A stretch of 64,000 bases of DNA from WHSM01 sp036375165 (GCA_036375165.1 DASUSI010000178.1:1-64000); one strand, 5' to 3'. Counted from the stretch's first letter, positions 43,177 to 52,516 are shown. The notes: a model not told the origin generated them from the sequence alone. Made by a program: numbers and translations.

Positions 43177-43935
43177 GTGGCAACCGTCCTATTGCTCCGG
43201 CACGGTCGTACCCAGGCGAACGCCGACGGGGTGTTGGCCGGGTGGTCTGACGTCGGGTTGGATCCCACCGGGGGTGAGCAGGCCAAGGCGGTCGCAGAAC
43301 GACTGCGCGGCGTACCGCTGAAGGCGGCCGTGAGCAGCCCCCTCAGACGCTGCCGGCAGACCATCGAGACAGTCACCGAAGGCCGTACGGAACTGACCGT
43401 GACGCTGGACGAGCGCATCGGGGAGTGCCGGTACGGGGACTGGCAGGGTAAGCCACTCAAAGAGCTGGCCACCGAGGACCTGTGGCGCGTGGTCCAGCAC
43501 CACCCGTCGGGCGCCGTGTTCCCGGGGGCCGGCGGGGCCCCGCTCGCGGTGACCTCGGCCCAGGCAGTGGCGGCGATTCGGGAGTTCGACGCGCGTGTCA
43601 GCGCCGAGCACGGGCCGGACGCGCTGTGGCTGGCCTGCAGCCACGGCGATGTGATCAAGGCGATCGTCGCCGATGCCCTGGGGCTGCACCTCGACCTGTT
43701 CCAGCGGATCGCGGTCGACCCGTGCTCGCTCACGGTGGTCCGCTACACGCCGCTCAGGCCGTTCCTGATCCGGCTCAACGACAGCGGCGGGGACCCGACG
43801 AGACTGGCGGGCGGTGCACAGTCCTCCGATGCGGCCGTGGGCGGCGGTGCGGGAGGCCCCGACGGTCATGGCACCGCACCGGCATCACTCGCCGACGACG
43901 CTCCGGCCGTCGCCGACGCAACCACGGACATCTAG
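43177..43935 (+). CDS. Histidine phosphatase of the MSMEG_4193 type
   Basis: A 252-residue phosphatase of the phosphoglycerate-mutase superfamily. The catalytic histidine is in LLLRHGRTQANADG; the second is in ACSHGDVIKAI; arginines in SSPLRRCRQT complete the phosphate pocket and LDERIGECRYGDWQG carries the acid. It dephosphorylates a small substrate. The start has a leaderless TAGGGT box. The C-terminal 50 residues are Gly/Ala-rich and probably disordered. Belongs to the conserved block phosphatase-DUF3090-SCO1664-mshC. Confidence 0.93.
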   Translation: MATVLLLRHGRTQANADGVLAGWSDVGLDPTGGEQAKAVAERLRGVPLKAAVSSPLRRCRQTIETVTEGRTELTVTLDERIGECRYGDWQGKPLKELATEDLWRVVQHHPSGAVFPGAGGAPLAVTSAQAVAAIREFDARVSAEHGPDALWLACSHGDVIKAIVADALGLHLDLFQRIAVDPCSLTVVRYTPLRPFLIRLNDSGGDPTRLAGGAQSSDAAVGGGAGGPDGHGTAPASLADDAPAVADATTDI

Positions 43936-43938
43936 GGT
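43933..43938 (+). promoter_or_regulatory. -10 box overlapping a stop codon (DUF3090 gene)
   Basis: TAGGGT lies seven bases before the ATG at 43946. Its first three bases are the TAG stop codon of the preceding phosphatase gene, so the stop also serves as promoter sequence. Confidence 0.6.
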
Positions 43939-43945
43939 CGATCAC

Positions 43946-44497
43946 ATGGGGCCACACGTCTACGAATTCGAGCCGCCGGAGCGTTTCGTCGCCGGAACCG
44001 TCGGCGAGCCCGGCGACCGCACTTTCTTCCTCCAGGCCCGCGGCAAGGGCCAGACGGTGAGCGTGGTGTTGGAGAAGGTCCAGGTCGCGATGCTCGCGGA
44101 CAAACTCGAAGAGCTGCTGATCGAGGCGGCGAACCGGTTCGGTGTCGAATTGCCGAGTGGCGACGAGCTGCCGCAGGACAACGAGCCGCTGGAGACCCCG
44201 GTCGAGGAAGAGTTCCGAGTCGGCACCCTGGGCTTGTCCTGGGACGTGGACTCCGGGACCGTCGTGATCGAGGCGATCGCGGCTCCGGAAGCAGACCAGG
44301 CCGCGCAGGAGGGCGCCGAATCCGATGAGGCGGACCTGGACCGGCTCAGGGTGCGCCTCACCCCCGAGGAGACCCGTGCCTTCATTGACCGGGCACGCCG
44401 GCTGGTCGCCGCGGGCCGTCCGCCCTGCCCGCTGTGCGGAAACCCGCTCGATCCCTCGGGCCACCTGTGCCCTCGGCACAACGGCTACCGGCGGTAG
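43946..44497 (+). CDS. DUF3090 family protein
   Basis: A 183-residue protein starting MGPHVYEFEPPERFVAGTVG, then RTFFLQARGKGQTVSVVLEK. The C-terminal 30 residues, PPCPLCGNPLDPSGHLCPRH, form a zinc-ribbon-like Cys-Cys...Cys-His site. It always travels with the SCO1664-type gene next to it; function unknown. The start is set by a TAGGGT box and leaderless spacing. Confidence 0.93.
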   Translation: MGPHVYEFEPPERFVAGTVGEPGDRTFFLQARGKGQTVSVVLEKVQVAMLADKLEELLIEAANRFGVELPSGDELPQDNEPLETPVEEEFRVGTLGLSWDVDSGTVVIEAIAAPEADQAAQEGAESDEADLDRLRVRLTPEETRAFIDRARRLVAAGRPPCPLCGNPLDPSGHLCPRHNGYRR

Positions 44498-44500
44498 CGC

Positions 44501-45334
44501 GTGACCGACTCCGCCGTGCGAGCGCCCGGTGAGCCGGTGGATGAGGACGCCGCCCTCACCTTGCTGCGGCACGGGGAGATGGAGGTGGAAGGGCTACTCG
44601 CGGAGGCGTCGAACGCGACGCTGCGCGCTGTGATCACCCTGGACGGCGTCACCGCCCGGTGTATCTACAAGCCGGTACGCGGGGAGCGTCCACTGTGGGA
44701 TTTTCCGGACGGCACGCTGGCCGACCGAGAGTCGGCGGCCTACCTGGTCTCGGTGGCGGGCGGGTGGAACGTGGTCCCGCCCACCGTGTTGCGGGAGGGT
44801 CCACTCGGTCCTGGTGCCTGTCAGCTGTGGATCGACGACGCCTACGCCGAGGATGCCGGGCAACTGGTGGGGTTCGTGCCCGCGGACGCGGTGCCCAACG
44901 GCTGGCGGCCGATCACCGACGCCCGTGGTCCGGACGGTCGGCGTTACATGCTGGCCCATGCTGACGACCCACGGCTGGCGGCGATCGCGGTGTTCGATGT
45001 CGTGGTCAACAACGCTGACCGTAAGGGCGGCCACGTGCTCTGTACCCCGTCCGGCCGGGTGTACGGCGTGGACCACGGGGTCTGCTTCCACTCAGAGGAC
45101 AAGCTTCGCACGGTGCTGTGGGGTTGGGCGGAACAGCCGCTGGACGAGTCGGCAGGTGAGTCGTTGCGGCGACTTGCCACTGCGCTCGACGGTGAGTTGG
45201 GCCAGGTACTCGGTGAGCATCTCACCGGGTCCGAGATCACGGCGCTGTCCGACCGGATACACCGGCTGCTCGAAGAACCCCGGTATCCGGTGCCTGGATC
45301 CGGCTGGCATCCGCTGCCGTGGCCGCCGATGTGA
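44501..45334 (+). CDS. SCO1664-family protein (PI3/4-kinase-like)
   Basis: A 277-residue protein of an actinobacterial family with a lipid/protein kinase-like fold. The nucleotide part includes RCIYKPVRGERPLWDFPDGT; the catalytic loop is VVNNADRKGGHVLCTPSGRV and the metal motif VYGVDHGVCFH. It may phosphorylate a small molecule or protein; substrate unknown. GTG start three bases after the DUF3090 stop, so co-transcribed. Confidence 0.92.
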   Translation: MTDSAVRAPGEPVDEDAALTLLRHGEMEVEGLLAEASNATLRAVITLDGVTARCIYKPVRGERPLWDFPDGTLADRESAAYLVSVAGGWNVVPPTVLREGPLGPGACQLWIDDAYAEDAGQLVGFVPADAVPNGWRPITDARGPDGRRYMLAHADDPRLAAIAVFDVVVNNADRKGGHVLCTPSGRVYGVDHGVCFHSEDKLRTVLWGWAEQPLDESAGESLRRLATALDGELGQVLGEHLTGSEITALSDRIHRLLEEPRYPVPGSGWHPLPWPPM

Positions 45335-45347
45335 CCATGCCGGCACC

Positions 45348-45647
45348 TCACACGTACCGGGGGCCTTCCCGGCTGGGTGTCAGTATCGGACGCCTGCCGT
45401 CCTGGAGTGAGACCCGCAGATAGGTCAGTTCGGTCAGGTGAAGAGTCACCTCCTCGGCCGCCCCTTGGTCCGGGAGCAGCACTTCGATGCGGCACAACGG
45501 CCCGCAGGCGACCGCGACCGAACCGGCCAGGCTGGTTTCCCGGTCGGTGGTGACGTTCACCGCCTCCAGAACGGTGTCACCGTCCACGGTGATCACAACG
45601 CGGTGCCCCGAAAAGCCGCTCTCCAATACGACGACGACGGTGGCCAT
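45348..45647 (-). CDS. Small conserved protein of unknown function
   Basis: A 99-residue beta-rich protein: MATVVVVLESGFSGHRVVIT, then AVACGPLCRIEVLLPDQG and LTELTYLRVSLQDGRRPILT. It is not recognised. Two nearby cysteines could bind metal or form a disulfide. It lies convergent with SCO1664 and divergent from mshC. The ATG at 45647 is chosen because upstream sequence in that frame is arginine-rich and improbable. Confidence 0.65.
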   Translation of the reverse strand: MATVVVVLESGFSGHRVVITVDGDTVLEAVNVTTDRETSLAGSVAVACGPLCRIEVLLPDQGAAEEVTLHLTELTYLRVSLQDGRRPILTPSREGPRYV

Positions 45648-45744
45648 GCTGGCTTCGTACCGTCCACCCGGTCGGGTTACGCCGTCGTGTCGGCCACGCG
45701 ACAGCGTCCGCGCGGTCGCTGGAGTTCGCCGCACGCCGCCTGGA

Positions 45745-45750
45745 TACGCT
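45745..45750 (+). promoter_or_regulatory. -10 box of a leaderless transcript (mshC)
   Basis: TACGCT seven bases before the ATG at 45758. Confidence 0.6.
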
Positions 45751-45757
45751 GGCGTTC

Positions 45758-47026
45758 ATGGACTCCTGGCTGCCGACCGCGATTCCGCGACTTCCCGGCG
45801 AACCGGTACCCCTGAGGCTGTACGACACCGCGGGGCGTCAGGTGCGTCCGGTGGAGCCCGCCGCGGGCGAGCCGGCGAAGATGTACGTCTGCGGCATCAC
45901 GCCGTATGACGCGACCCACCTCGGCCATGCCGCGACGATGATCACCTTCGACCTGGTCTACCGGATCTGGGCGGACACCGGGCACCAGGTGCGGTACGTG
46001 CAGAACGTCACCGACGTGGACGACCCGTTGCTGGAGCGGGCAGAGCGGGACGGCGAGGACTGGGTGGTGCTCGGAATGCGGGAGACCGCGCTGTTCCGGG
46101 AAGACATGGAGAAGCTGCGGGTGTTGCCGCCGCACCACTACGTGGGAGCGGTGGAATCGATACCGGACATCGCGCATCAGATCGAGCGGTTGTTGGATCT
46201 TGGTGCGGCATACCGGATGCCGGACGGTACGGGCGACGTGTACTTCGAAATCACGGCGTCGCCGCGATTTGGATACGAGTCCGGGTACGACCGCGACGAG
46301 ATGCTCCGGCTGGCCGCCGAGCGCGGCGGTGACCCGGAGCGGGCCGGAAAGCGGGATCCGCTCGACCCGTTGCTGTGGCGGGGCGCCCGGCCCGGGGAGC
46401 CGGCTTGGCCGTCGTCGTTGGGTCCGGGTCGGCCGGGATGGCACATCGAGTGCGCGTCGATCGCGCTGCGGCTGCTCGGTGAGCGGGTCGACGTCCAGGG
46501 TGGGGGCAATGACCTGATCTTCCCGCACCATGAGTGCTCGGCCGCCCACGCCGAGGTGCTGACCGGGCGCTGGCCGTTTGCCCAGGCCTACGTCCATGCC
46601 GGAATGGTCGGTCTGGACGGCGAGAAGATGTCGAAGAGCAAAGGAAACCTGGTCTTCGTCTCCCGGCTGCGCGGCGACCAGCACGGGGAGCGGGTCGACG
46701 CGATGGCAATCCGGCTTGCGCTGGTCTCCGACCATTACCGGGCGGACCGGGACTGGACGGACGACGTGTTGAAGGCCGCACAGCAACGGCTGGTGCGCTG
46801 GCGCCTGGCTGTTGAGCGATCCTCCGGTCCGCCGGCCGGCCCCGTGGTACACCGGCTCCGGGAGCGGCTCGCCGACGACCTCGACGCCCCAGGCGCGCTG
46901 TCGGTCGTCGACGAATGGGTGGCGGCGGCTGTGTCCGGACAGGGCGACGACCCGGCGGCTCCCGGGATGGTCGCCGACGCGGTGGACGCACTGCTCGGTG
47001 TGGAGCTGCGGTCAGGCCAGAGTTAG
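45758..47026 (+). CDS. mshC: Mycothiol ligase: L-cysteine:GlcN-inositol ligase
   Basis: A 422-residue enzyme that joins cysteine to 1-D-myo-inositol 2-amino-2-deoxy-glucopyranoside with ATP, the third dedicated step of mycothiol synthesis. It is a cysteinyl-tRNA synthetase relative: the HIGH-type motif is THLGHAATM, the zinc ligands are in MYVCGITPYD, WHIECASIAL and FPHHECSAAH, and the KMSKS motif is GEKMSKSKGNL (about 289). Length fits MshC rather than CysS, which is longer. Its last 15 bases overlap the convergent HutC-type gene. Leaderless TACGCT promoter. Confidence 0.95.
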   Translation: MDSWLPTAIPRLPGEPVPLRLYDTAGRQVRPVEPAAGEPAKMYVCGITPYDATHLGHAATMITFDLVYRIWADTGHQVRYVQNVTDVDDPLLERAERDGEDWVVLGMRETALFREDMEKLRVLPPHHYVGAVESIPDIAHQIERLLDLGAAYRMPDGTGDVYFEITASPRFGYESGYDRDEMLRLAAERGGDPERAGKRDPLDPLLWRGARPGEPAWPSSLGPGRPGWHIECASIALRLLGERVDVQGGGNDLIFPHHECSAAHAEVLTGRWPFAQAYVHAGMVGLDGEKMSKSKGNLVFVSRLRGDQHGERVDAMAIRLALVSDHYRADRDWTDDVLKAAQQRLVRWRLAVERSSGPPAGPVVHRLRERLADDLDAPGALSVVDEWVAAAVSGQGDDPAAPGMVADAVDALLGVELRSGQS

Positions 47027-47824
47027 GTCACCTCCCGGCTCGGGCAACGTCAGGCCCGGATGCTGGCCCGGCGTAACCCCGGGGACCTGGTACTCGTCGA
47101 TCAGTGTCGACGTGGGACCGGGCCAGCACGCCTGACTGACCTCGATCACCTCGCCAGCGGTGTCCCTGGCGCGGTGCAGCAGTACCAGGACCGGCGTGTC
47201 CCGGCGGATCCGTAGCAGTTGTGCCTCCTCGGCGCTGGCCAGCCGGGCGGTGATCTGATCTGTCGCCGCGCCGTACCGCCTTTCGGTCGCCTCCTCGACG
47301 ACCTGGTACAGCGGCCGGTCCAACGGCTCCGGCCGGGCGAGTTCGGTCTCGGTGAGGTGGTGCGGGACCAGCCAGCTGGCACCCAGCTCGACCGGTTGTT
47401 CCCGGTCTACCAGCAGGTGGCGACGCACCAGCAGGGTGCTCTCCGGAGAGATCCCGAAAGCGCGCGCGACCTCGGACGGTGGCCGGTCGGTACCGGCGAA
47501 GTAGACCCGGACCCGGTAACGGGTCGGTAGCGCGGCGTGGTACCCCCGGACGGGACCGTAGCGGCCACGGGACAGCCGGGACAGCCGGCGCCGACTGCCA
47601 CGGACGTATGTGCCCGAACCCGGTTTGGTGAGCAGCGTTCCTTCCAACCGGAGTTGGTCGATGGCGCGCTGCACGGTCTGCTTCGCGACGCCGTACCGCT
47701 CGGTGAGCGCCGGAATGGACGGCAGCCGGTCTCCGGGTTGGTAATGGCCGGCGGCGATCTGTTCCCGTAGTTGTGTGGCGATCTGCTGGTGAGGTGGCAT
47801 CGGCGAGCCTGGATTGATCGTCAT
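47012..47824 (-). CDS. GntR/HutC-family transcriptional regulator
   Basis: A 270-residue regulator with an N-terminal winged helix (QQIATQLREQIAAGHYQPGD, AKQTVQRAIDQLRLEGTLLT, PGSGTYVRG) and a C-terminal UTRA ligand domain (LLVRRHLLVDREQPVELG, LIDEYQVPG). It is convergent with mshC and overlaps it by 15 bases. The ATG is preceded by GAAAGGATCATCCG. Palindromic sites upstream suggest autoregulation. The ligand is unknown. Confidence 0.92.
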   Translation of the reverse strand: MTINPGSPMPPHQQIATQLREQIAAGHYQPGDRLPSIPALTERYGVAKQTVQRAIDQLRLEGTLLTKPGSGTYVRGSRRRLSRLSRGRYGPVRGYHAALPTRYRVRVYFAGTDRPPSEVARAFGISPESTLLVRRHLLVDREQPVELGASWLVPHHLTETELARPEPLDRPLYQVVEEATERRYGAATDQITARLASAEEAQLLRIRRDTPVLVLLHRARDTAGEVIEVSQACWPGPTSTLIDEYQVPGVTPGQHPGLTLPEPGGDLTLA

Positions 47825-47849
47825 CGGATGATCCTTTCTTTATACCTAG

Positions 47850-47861
47850 CATCCTAGGATG
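47850..47861. promoter_or_regulatory. Palindrome upstream of the HutC-type gene
   Basis: CATCCTAGGATG is a perfect 12-base palindrome 26 bases upstream of the ATG; a related half-site, CTAGGTAT, follows it toward the gene. Probably the regulator's own operator, overlapping its promoter. Confidence 0.55.
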
Positions 47862-47963
47862 AAATGCGTGCCGTAATCCACCTCACACGTCAACCACACG
47901 CCACAACACCAGTGAAATAGCCGCAACCCTTGTCAGATCGCTAGGAAGAAGCGCCGAACCAGC

Positions 47964-48836
47964 TCAGGGCGTGGCAGGACCGCCTGCGGTGGGCCCGCCA
48001 CCGCGACGACGGAGGTATTTTTCGAATTCCCGGGCGATGTCCTCACCGGTGAGCGGTTCAACCCCGACGTCGTCGGCACGTTGTTCCAGTGCCCGTACGT
48101 ACTCGGCAATGTCCGCGTCCTGTTTGGTCAGGCCGTCCACCCGTTCCTGCCATTCGGCGGCCTCCTCGGTGAGGTCACCCATCGGCACGGGGAGGTCCAA
48201 CGCGTCCTCCACCCGGTGCAGCAGCGAGAGGGTCGCCTTAGGACACGGTGGCTCCGACACGTAGTGCGGTACATGCGCCCAGAACGAGATCACCGGAAGT
48301 TCAGCCCGACTCGCCGCATCGTGCAGCACCCCCACGATGCCGGTCGGACCCTCATACCGGGTCTGGGCCAGACCCAGCCGGTCGCTCAGTGAGTCGTCGG
48401 ACGAACTGCCCGAGACCGGCAGTGGCCGGGTGTACGGCACGTCGGCCAGCAGAGCGCCCAGCAGCACCAGTCGATCCACCGCGAGGCTGTGGCAGACCTC
48501 GAGAACGTCCTCACAGAAGGCACGCCACCGGACGTTCGGCTCGATGCCACGAATCAGAACCACGTCACGTTCGGTGCCGGCCGGACGGCAGACCGAGAAC
48601 CGAGTGGTCGGCCAGTCAATCCGCCGGCCGTTTCCTTCCAACATGGAGATCGTCGGCCTGGTGACCTGGAAGTCGTAGTACTCGTCGGCGTCCAACTCCG
48701 CGGCCGGGCGCGCCCGCCAAACCTCCTCAAGATGCTCGACCGCCGCCGTCGCGGCGTCGGCCGCGTCGTTCCAGCCCTCAAAGGCAGCCACCGCCACGGG
48801 GTCGGTCAGCACCGGCAGGCCGTCGAACTCACTCAC
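47964..48836 (-). CDS. PAC2-family protein
   Basis: A 290-residue member of the PAC2/proteasome assembly chaperone-like family: VAAFEGWNDAADAATAAVEH at the N-terminus, RDVVLIRGIEPNVRWRAFCE, RLVLLGALLADVPYTRPLPV and FWAHVPHYVSEPPCPKATLS. Actinobacterial members are linked by neighbourhood to the proteasome, though a direct chaperone role is not established. The GTG at 48836 is supported by a TACGCT box six bases upstream. Confidence 0.92.
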   Translation of the reverse strand: MSEFDGLPVLTDPVAVAAFEGWNDAADAATAAVEHLEEVWRARPAAELDADEYYDFQVTRPTISMLEGNGRRIDWPTTRFSVCRPAGTERDVVLIRGIEPNVRWRAFCEDVLEVCHSLAVDRLVLLGALLADVPYTRPLPVSGSSSDDSLSDRLGLAQTRYEGPTGIVGVLHDAASRAELPVISFWAHVPHYVSEPPCPKATLSLLHRVEDALDLPVPMGDLTEEAAEWQERVDGLTKQDADIAEYVRALEQRADDVGVEPLTGEDIAREFEKYLRRRGGGPTAGGPATP

Positions 48837-48842
48837 CGGGAC

Positions 48843-48848
48843 AGCGTA
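48843..48848 (-). promoter_or_regulatory. -10 box of a leaderless transcript (PAC2 gene)
   Basis: TACGCT on the minus strand, six bases before the GTG at 48836. Confidence 0.6.
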
Positions 48849-48959
48849 CGTCGCCCAGCGGTCAGGCGTGCGGCGGAGCCGCGGCCGGGGATCTTGCCTT
48901 CTGGCTTTCACCCTGTGGTCGGACTCCCGGCTGTCTCGGGTGGTGTCACCGTACCCGGA

Positions 48960-48965
48960 TAGCCT
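48960..48965 (+). promoter_or_regulatory. -10 box of a leaderless transcript (metH)
   Basis: TAGCCT six bases before the GTG at 48972. A leaderless start leaves no room for a cobalamin riboswitch. Confidence 0.6.
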
Positions 48966-48971
48966 GAAGTG

Positions 48972-51900
48972 GTGACGAAACCGCAGTCATTGACCGAAGC
49001 CCTGACCGAACGCGTGCTGATCGCCGACGGGGCGATGGGCACCATGATCCAGGCGGCAGACCTCAGCCTCGACGATTTCGATGGCCATGAGGGGTGCAAC
49101 GAGGTGCTCAACGTGACCCGCCCGGAGGTGGTCCGGGACATTCACGAGGAGTACCTGCGGGCCGGGTGTGACTGTGTGGAAACAAACACGTTCGGCGCCA
49201 ACCTGGGCAATCTTGGTGAGTACGGGATTACCGACCGGATCTACGAACTGTCCGAGGCCGGTGCCAGGATCGCCCGAGAGGCGGCGGACGCGTGGTCCAC
49301 GCCGGAACACCCCCGGTACGTGCTCGGCTCCATCGGGCCCGGCACGAAGCTGCCCACCTTGGGACACGTGCCGTTCGTGGTACTGCGCGACGCGTACCAG
49401 GAGAACGCTCAAGGGCTGATCGACGGTGGTGTGGACGGACTGCTGGTGGAGACCTGCCAGGATCTGCTGCAGGCCAAGGCTGCGGTGATCGGTGCCAAGC
49501 GTGCCATGGCGGCGGCCGACCGCCGGATCCCGTTGATCTGTCACGTCACCGTGGAGACCACTGGATCCATGCTGCTGGGCAGCGAGATCGGGGCCGCGCT
49601 GACCGCGTTGCAGCCGTTGGACATCGACCTGATCGGACTGAACTGCGCCACCGGGCCGGCTGAGATGACCGAGCATCTGCGGTACCTGTCGCAGCATGCC
49701 CGGGTGGACATCTCGGTGATGCCCAACGCGGGGTTGCCGGAACTGACCCCCGACGGAGCCCGTTACCCCCTCACCCCGCAAGAGTTGGCCGACGCGTTGC
49801 ACGAATTCGTCACCGGCTACGGCGCCCGGCTGGTCGGCGGCTGCTGCGGGAGTACTCCGGATCACATCCGCGCGGTGGTGAGCCGGCTCGACGGCGTGGT
49901 CCCGACGGTACGTGAGCTGGTGCACGATCCGGGAGTCGCGTCGCTGTACCACCACGTGCCCTTCGCCCAGGACGCCAGCGTGCTGATGGTGGGGGAGCGT
50001 ACGAACGCCAACGGCTCCAAGGCGTTCCGGGAGGCGATGCTGGCAGGCGACTGGCAGGCGTGCGTGGAGATCGCACGGGAGCAGACTCGTTCCGGCTCTC
50101 ACGTCCTGGATCTGTGCGTGGACTACGTCGGCCGGGACGGGGTCGGGGACATGCGGGAACTGGCGGGTCGGTTCGCCACGGCGAGCACGTTGCCGATCAT
50201 GTTGGACTCCACCGAGGCCGCAGTGGTCGAGGCCGGACTGGAGATGCTGGGTGGCCGGTGCATCGTCAACTCGGTCAACTACGAGGACGGTGACGGCCCT
50301 GATTCCCGGTACGCCAAGGTACTGCCGTTGATCCGGGAGCACGGGGCGGCGGTGGTGGCGTTGACCATCGACGAGGAGGGGCAGGCCCGAACCAGTGACT
50401 GGAAGGTCCGGGTCGCCAGCCGGTTGATCGACGACCTGACCGGCAGGGGTGTGGAGTTGTCGGACATCCTGGTGGACTGCCTGACGTTCCCGATCTCGAC
50501 GGGCCAGGAGGAAACCCGCCGGGACGCCTTGGAGACCATCGAGGCGATCCGGGAGATCTCCCGGCGCTACCCGGGGGTGAATTTCACGCTCGGGGTCTCG
50601 AACGTGTCGTTCGGGCTGAATCCAGCAGCCCGTCAGGTGCTGAACTCGGTGTTCTTGCACGAGTGCCAGCAGGCCGGCCTCACCTCGGCGATTGTGCACG
50701 CCAGCAAAATCCTGCCGATGTCGAAGATCCCTGAGGAGCAGCGCGGGGTGGCGCTGGACCTGGTGTACGACCGGCGGCGCGAGCTGGAAGACGGCACTGT
50801 CTATGACCCACTCCAGCGGTTCATCGAGTTGTTCGAGGGGGTGGACGCGGCGTCGGCGCGGGCGAGCCGGGCGGAAGAGTTGGCGGCGCTGCCGCTGGAG
50901 GAGCGGCTCAAGCGCCGGATCATCGACGGGGAGCGAAACGGCCTGGAGGCCGACCTCGACGAGGCTCTGTCAGGACGGTCCGCTCTGGACATCATCAACG
51001 AGCTGTTGTTGGACGGCATGAAGGTGGTCGGGGAACTGTTCGGTTCAGGTCAGATGCAGCTGCCGTTCGTGCTGCAGTCCGCTGAGGTGATGAAGACCGC
51101 GGTGGCGTATCTGGAGCCACACATGGAGAAGACCGACGACGGCGGTAAGGGCACGATCGTGCTGGCCACCGTGAAGGGGGACGTGCACGACATCGGTAAG
51201 AACCTGGTCGATATCATCCTGTCGAACAATGGCTACACCGTGGTGAATCTGGGGATCAAGCAGCCGATCACGGCGATCGTGGATGCCGCGGAGGAGCATC
51301 GTGCGGATGCCATCGGGATGTCCGGTCTGCTGGTGAAGAGCACGGTGATCATGAAGGAGAACCTGCAGGAGCTGAACCAGCGTGGGCTTTCCGAGCGGTG
51401 GCCGGTGCTGCTGGGTGGGGCGGCGCTTACCCGGGCGTATGTGGAGGATGACCTGCGCGGGCTGTATACGGGGGAGGTCCACTACGCGCGGGACGCGTTC
51501 GAGGGTCTTTCCCTGATGGATCGGGTGATGGCGGCTCGGCGCGGTGGTGTGGTCGTGGTGGACGAGGAGCGGGAACACAAGCTGGCGGAGCGTCGTGCCC
51601 GGCGGGAGCGTCATCAGGCGCAGCGGGTTGAGGCCGGACTGCCGGATGTGGACGATGACTCGGTGCGGTCGGATGTGGCGGCCGATGTTGCGGTGCCGAG
51701 GCCGCCGTTTTTCGGGACCCGGGTTGTGAAGGGGGTCCCGGTGGCTGATTACGCGGCGATGCTGGACGAGCGGGCCACGTTCCTGGGCCAGTGGGGGTTG
51801 CGGGGGTCCCGGGGTGGCCGGGGGCCTTCGTATGAGGAGCTCGTGGAGACGGAGGGGCGGCCCAGGCTGCGGTACTGGCTGGAGCGGCTGGTGTCGGAGA

Positions 51901-52505
51901 AGCTGATCGAGGCGGCGGTGGTGTACGGGTACTTCCCGTGCTACTCCGAGGGCAACACGCTGGTGGTGCTGGACGAGAACGGGAATTCGGAGCGGGCCCG
52001 GTTCACGTTTCCGCGGCAGCGGCGGGACCGCCGGTTGTGCATCGCGGATTATTTCCGGCCCAGGGAGTCCGGTGAGCTGGATGTTGTGGCGTTTCAGTTG
52101 GTGACTGTCGGTTCTGCGATCGGTGACTACGCCAGCAAGTTGTTCGCCTCAGACGCGTACCGGGACTATCTGGAGGTGCACGGGCTGTCGGTGCAGTTGG
52201 CTGAGGCCCTCGCCGAGTACTGGCACCAGCGGGTGCGTTCGGAGTTGATATTCGCGGATGGTGTCTCGTTGGCGGCGTCGGATCCGGCGTTGGAGGGGAT
52301 CCTGAACGTGGAGTACCGGGGTTGCCGGTACTCGCTCGGCTACGGGGCGTGTCCGGAGTTGGAGGATCGCGCGAAGATCGCAGAGCTGCTGCGCCCCGAT
52401 CGGATCGGTGTGGAGCTGTCGGAGGAGTACCAGTTGGTGCCGGAGCAGTCCACTGATGCGATCGTGGTGCATCATCCGGAGGCGACGTATTTCAACGCCC
52501 GGTGA
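48972..52505 (+). CDS. metH: Cobalamin-dependent methionine synthase
   Basis: A 1177-residue four-module enzyme. Homocysteine domain to about residue 310 with zinc cysteines in IGLNCATGPAEM and VGGCCGSTPDHIR; pterin-binding domain about 340-600 (LMVGERTNANGSKAFRE, DLCVDYVGRDG); B12 domain from about 640 with VKGDVHDIGKNLVDIILSN (cobalt-ligand His about 739); reactivation domain from about 900 with IADYFRPRESGELDVVAFQL. It transfers methyl from methyltetrahydrofolate to homocysteine in the cytosol. The GTG at 48972 fits leaderless spacing better than the GTG one codon earlier. Confidence 0.96.
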   Translation: MTKPQSLTEALTERVLIADGAMGTMIQAADLSLDDFDGHEGCNEVLNVTRPEVVRDIHEEYLRAGCDCVETNTFGANLGNLGEYGITDRIYELSEAGARIAREAADAWSTPEHPRYVLGSIGPGTKLPTLGHVPFVVLRDAYQENAQGLIDGGVDGLLVETCQDLLQAKAAVIGAKRAMAAADRRIPLICHVTVETTGSMLLGSEIGAALTALQPLDIDLIGLNCATGPAEMTEHLRYLSQHARVDISVMPNAGLPELTPDGARYPLTPQELADALHEFVTGYGARLVGGCCGSTPDHIRAVVSRLDGVVPTVRELVHDPGVASLYHHVPFAQDASVLMVGERTNANGSKAFREAMLAGDWQACVEIAREQTRSGSHVLDLCVDYVGRDGVGDMRELAGRFATASTLPIMLDSTEAAVVEAGLEMLGGRCIVNSVNYEDGDGPDSRYAKVLPLIREHGAAVVALTIDEEGQARTSDWKVRVASRLIDDLTGRGVELSDILVDCLTFPISTGQEETRRDALETIEAIREISRRYPGVNFTLGVSNVSFGLNPAARQVLNSVFLHECQQAGLTSAIVHASKILPMSKIPEEQRGVALDLVYDRRRELEDGTVYDPLQRFIELFEGVDAASARASRAEELAALPLEERLKRRIIDGERNGLEADLDEALSGRSALDIINELLLDGMKVVGELFGSGQMQLPFVLQSAEVMKTAVAYLEPHMEKTDDGGKGTIVLATVKGDVHDIGKNLVDIILSNNGYTVVNLGIKQPITAIVDAAEEHRADAIGMSGLLVKSTVIMKENLQELNQRGLSERWPVLLGGAALTRAYVEDDLRGLYTGEVHYARDAFEGLSLMDRVMAARRGGVVVVDEEREHKLAERRARRERHQAQRVEAGLPDVDDDSVRSDVAADVAVPRPPFFGTRVVKGVPVADYAAMLDERATFLGQWGLRGSRGGRGPSYEELVETEGRPRLRYWLERLVSEKLIEAAVVYGYFPCYSEGNTLVVLDENGNSERARFTFPRQRRDRRLCIADYFRPRESGELDVVAFQLVTVGSAIGDYASKLFASDAYRDYLEVHGLSVQLAEALAEYWHQRVRSELIFADGVSLAASDPALEGILNVEYRGCRYSLGYGACPELEDRAKIAELLRPDRIGVELSEEYQLVPEQSTDAIVVHHPEATYFNAR

Positions 52506-52516
52506 CTCGCTCGGGG

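Noticed and set aside
48912..48971. Cobalamin riboswitch before metH
   Set aside because: Only 135 bases separate it from the divergent gene and the -10 box implies a leaderless mRNA; no B12-box-like sequence seen.
48987..50699. 570-codon minus frame opposite metH
   Set aside because: Complementary to the homocysteine and pterin domains of metH; no start signal or protein-like composition.
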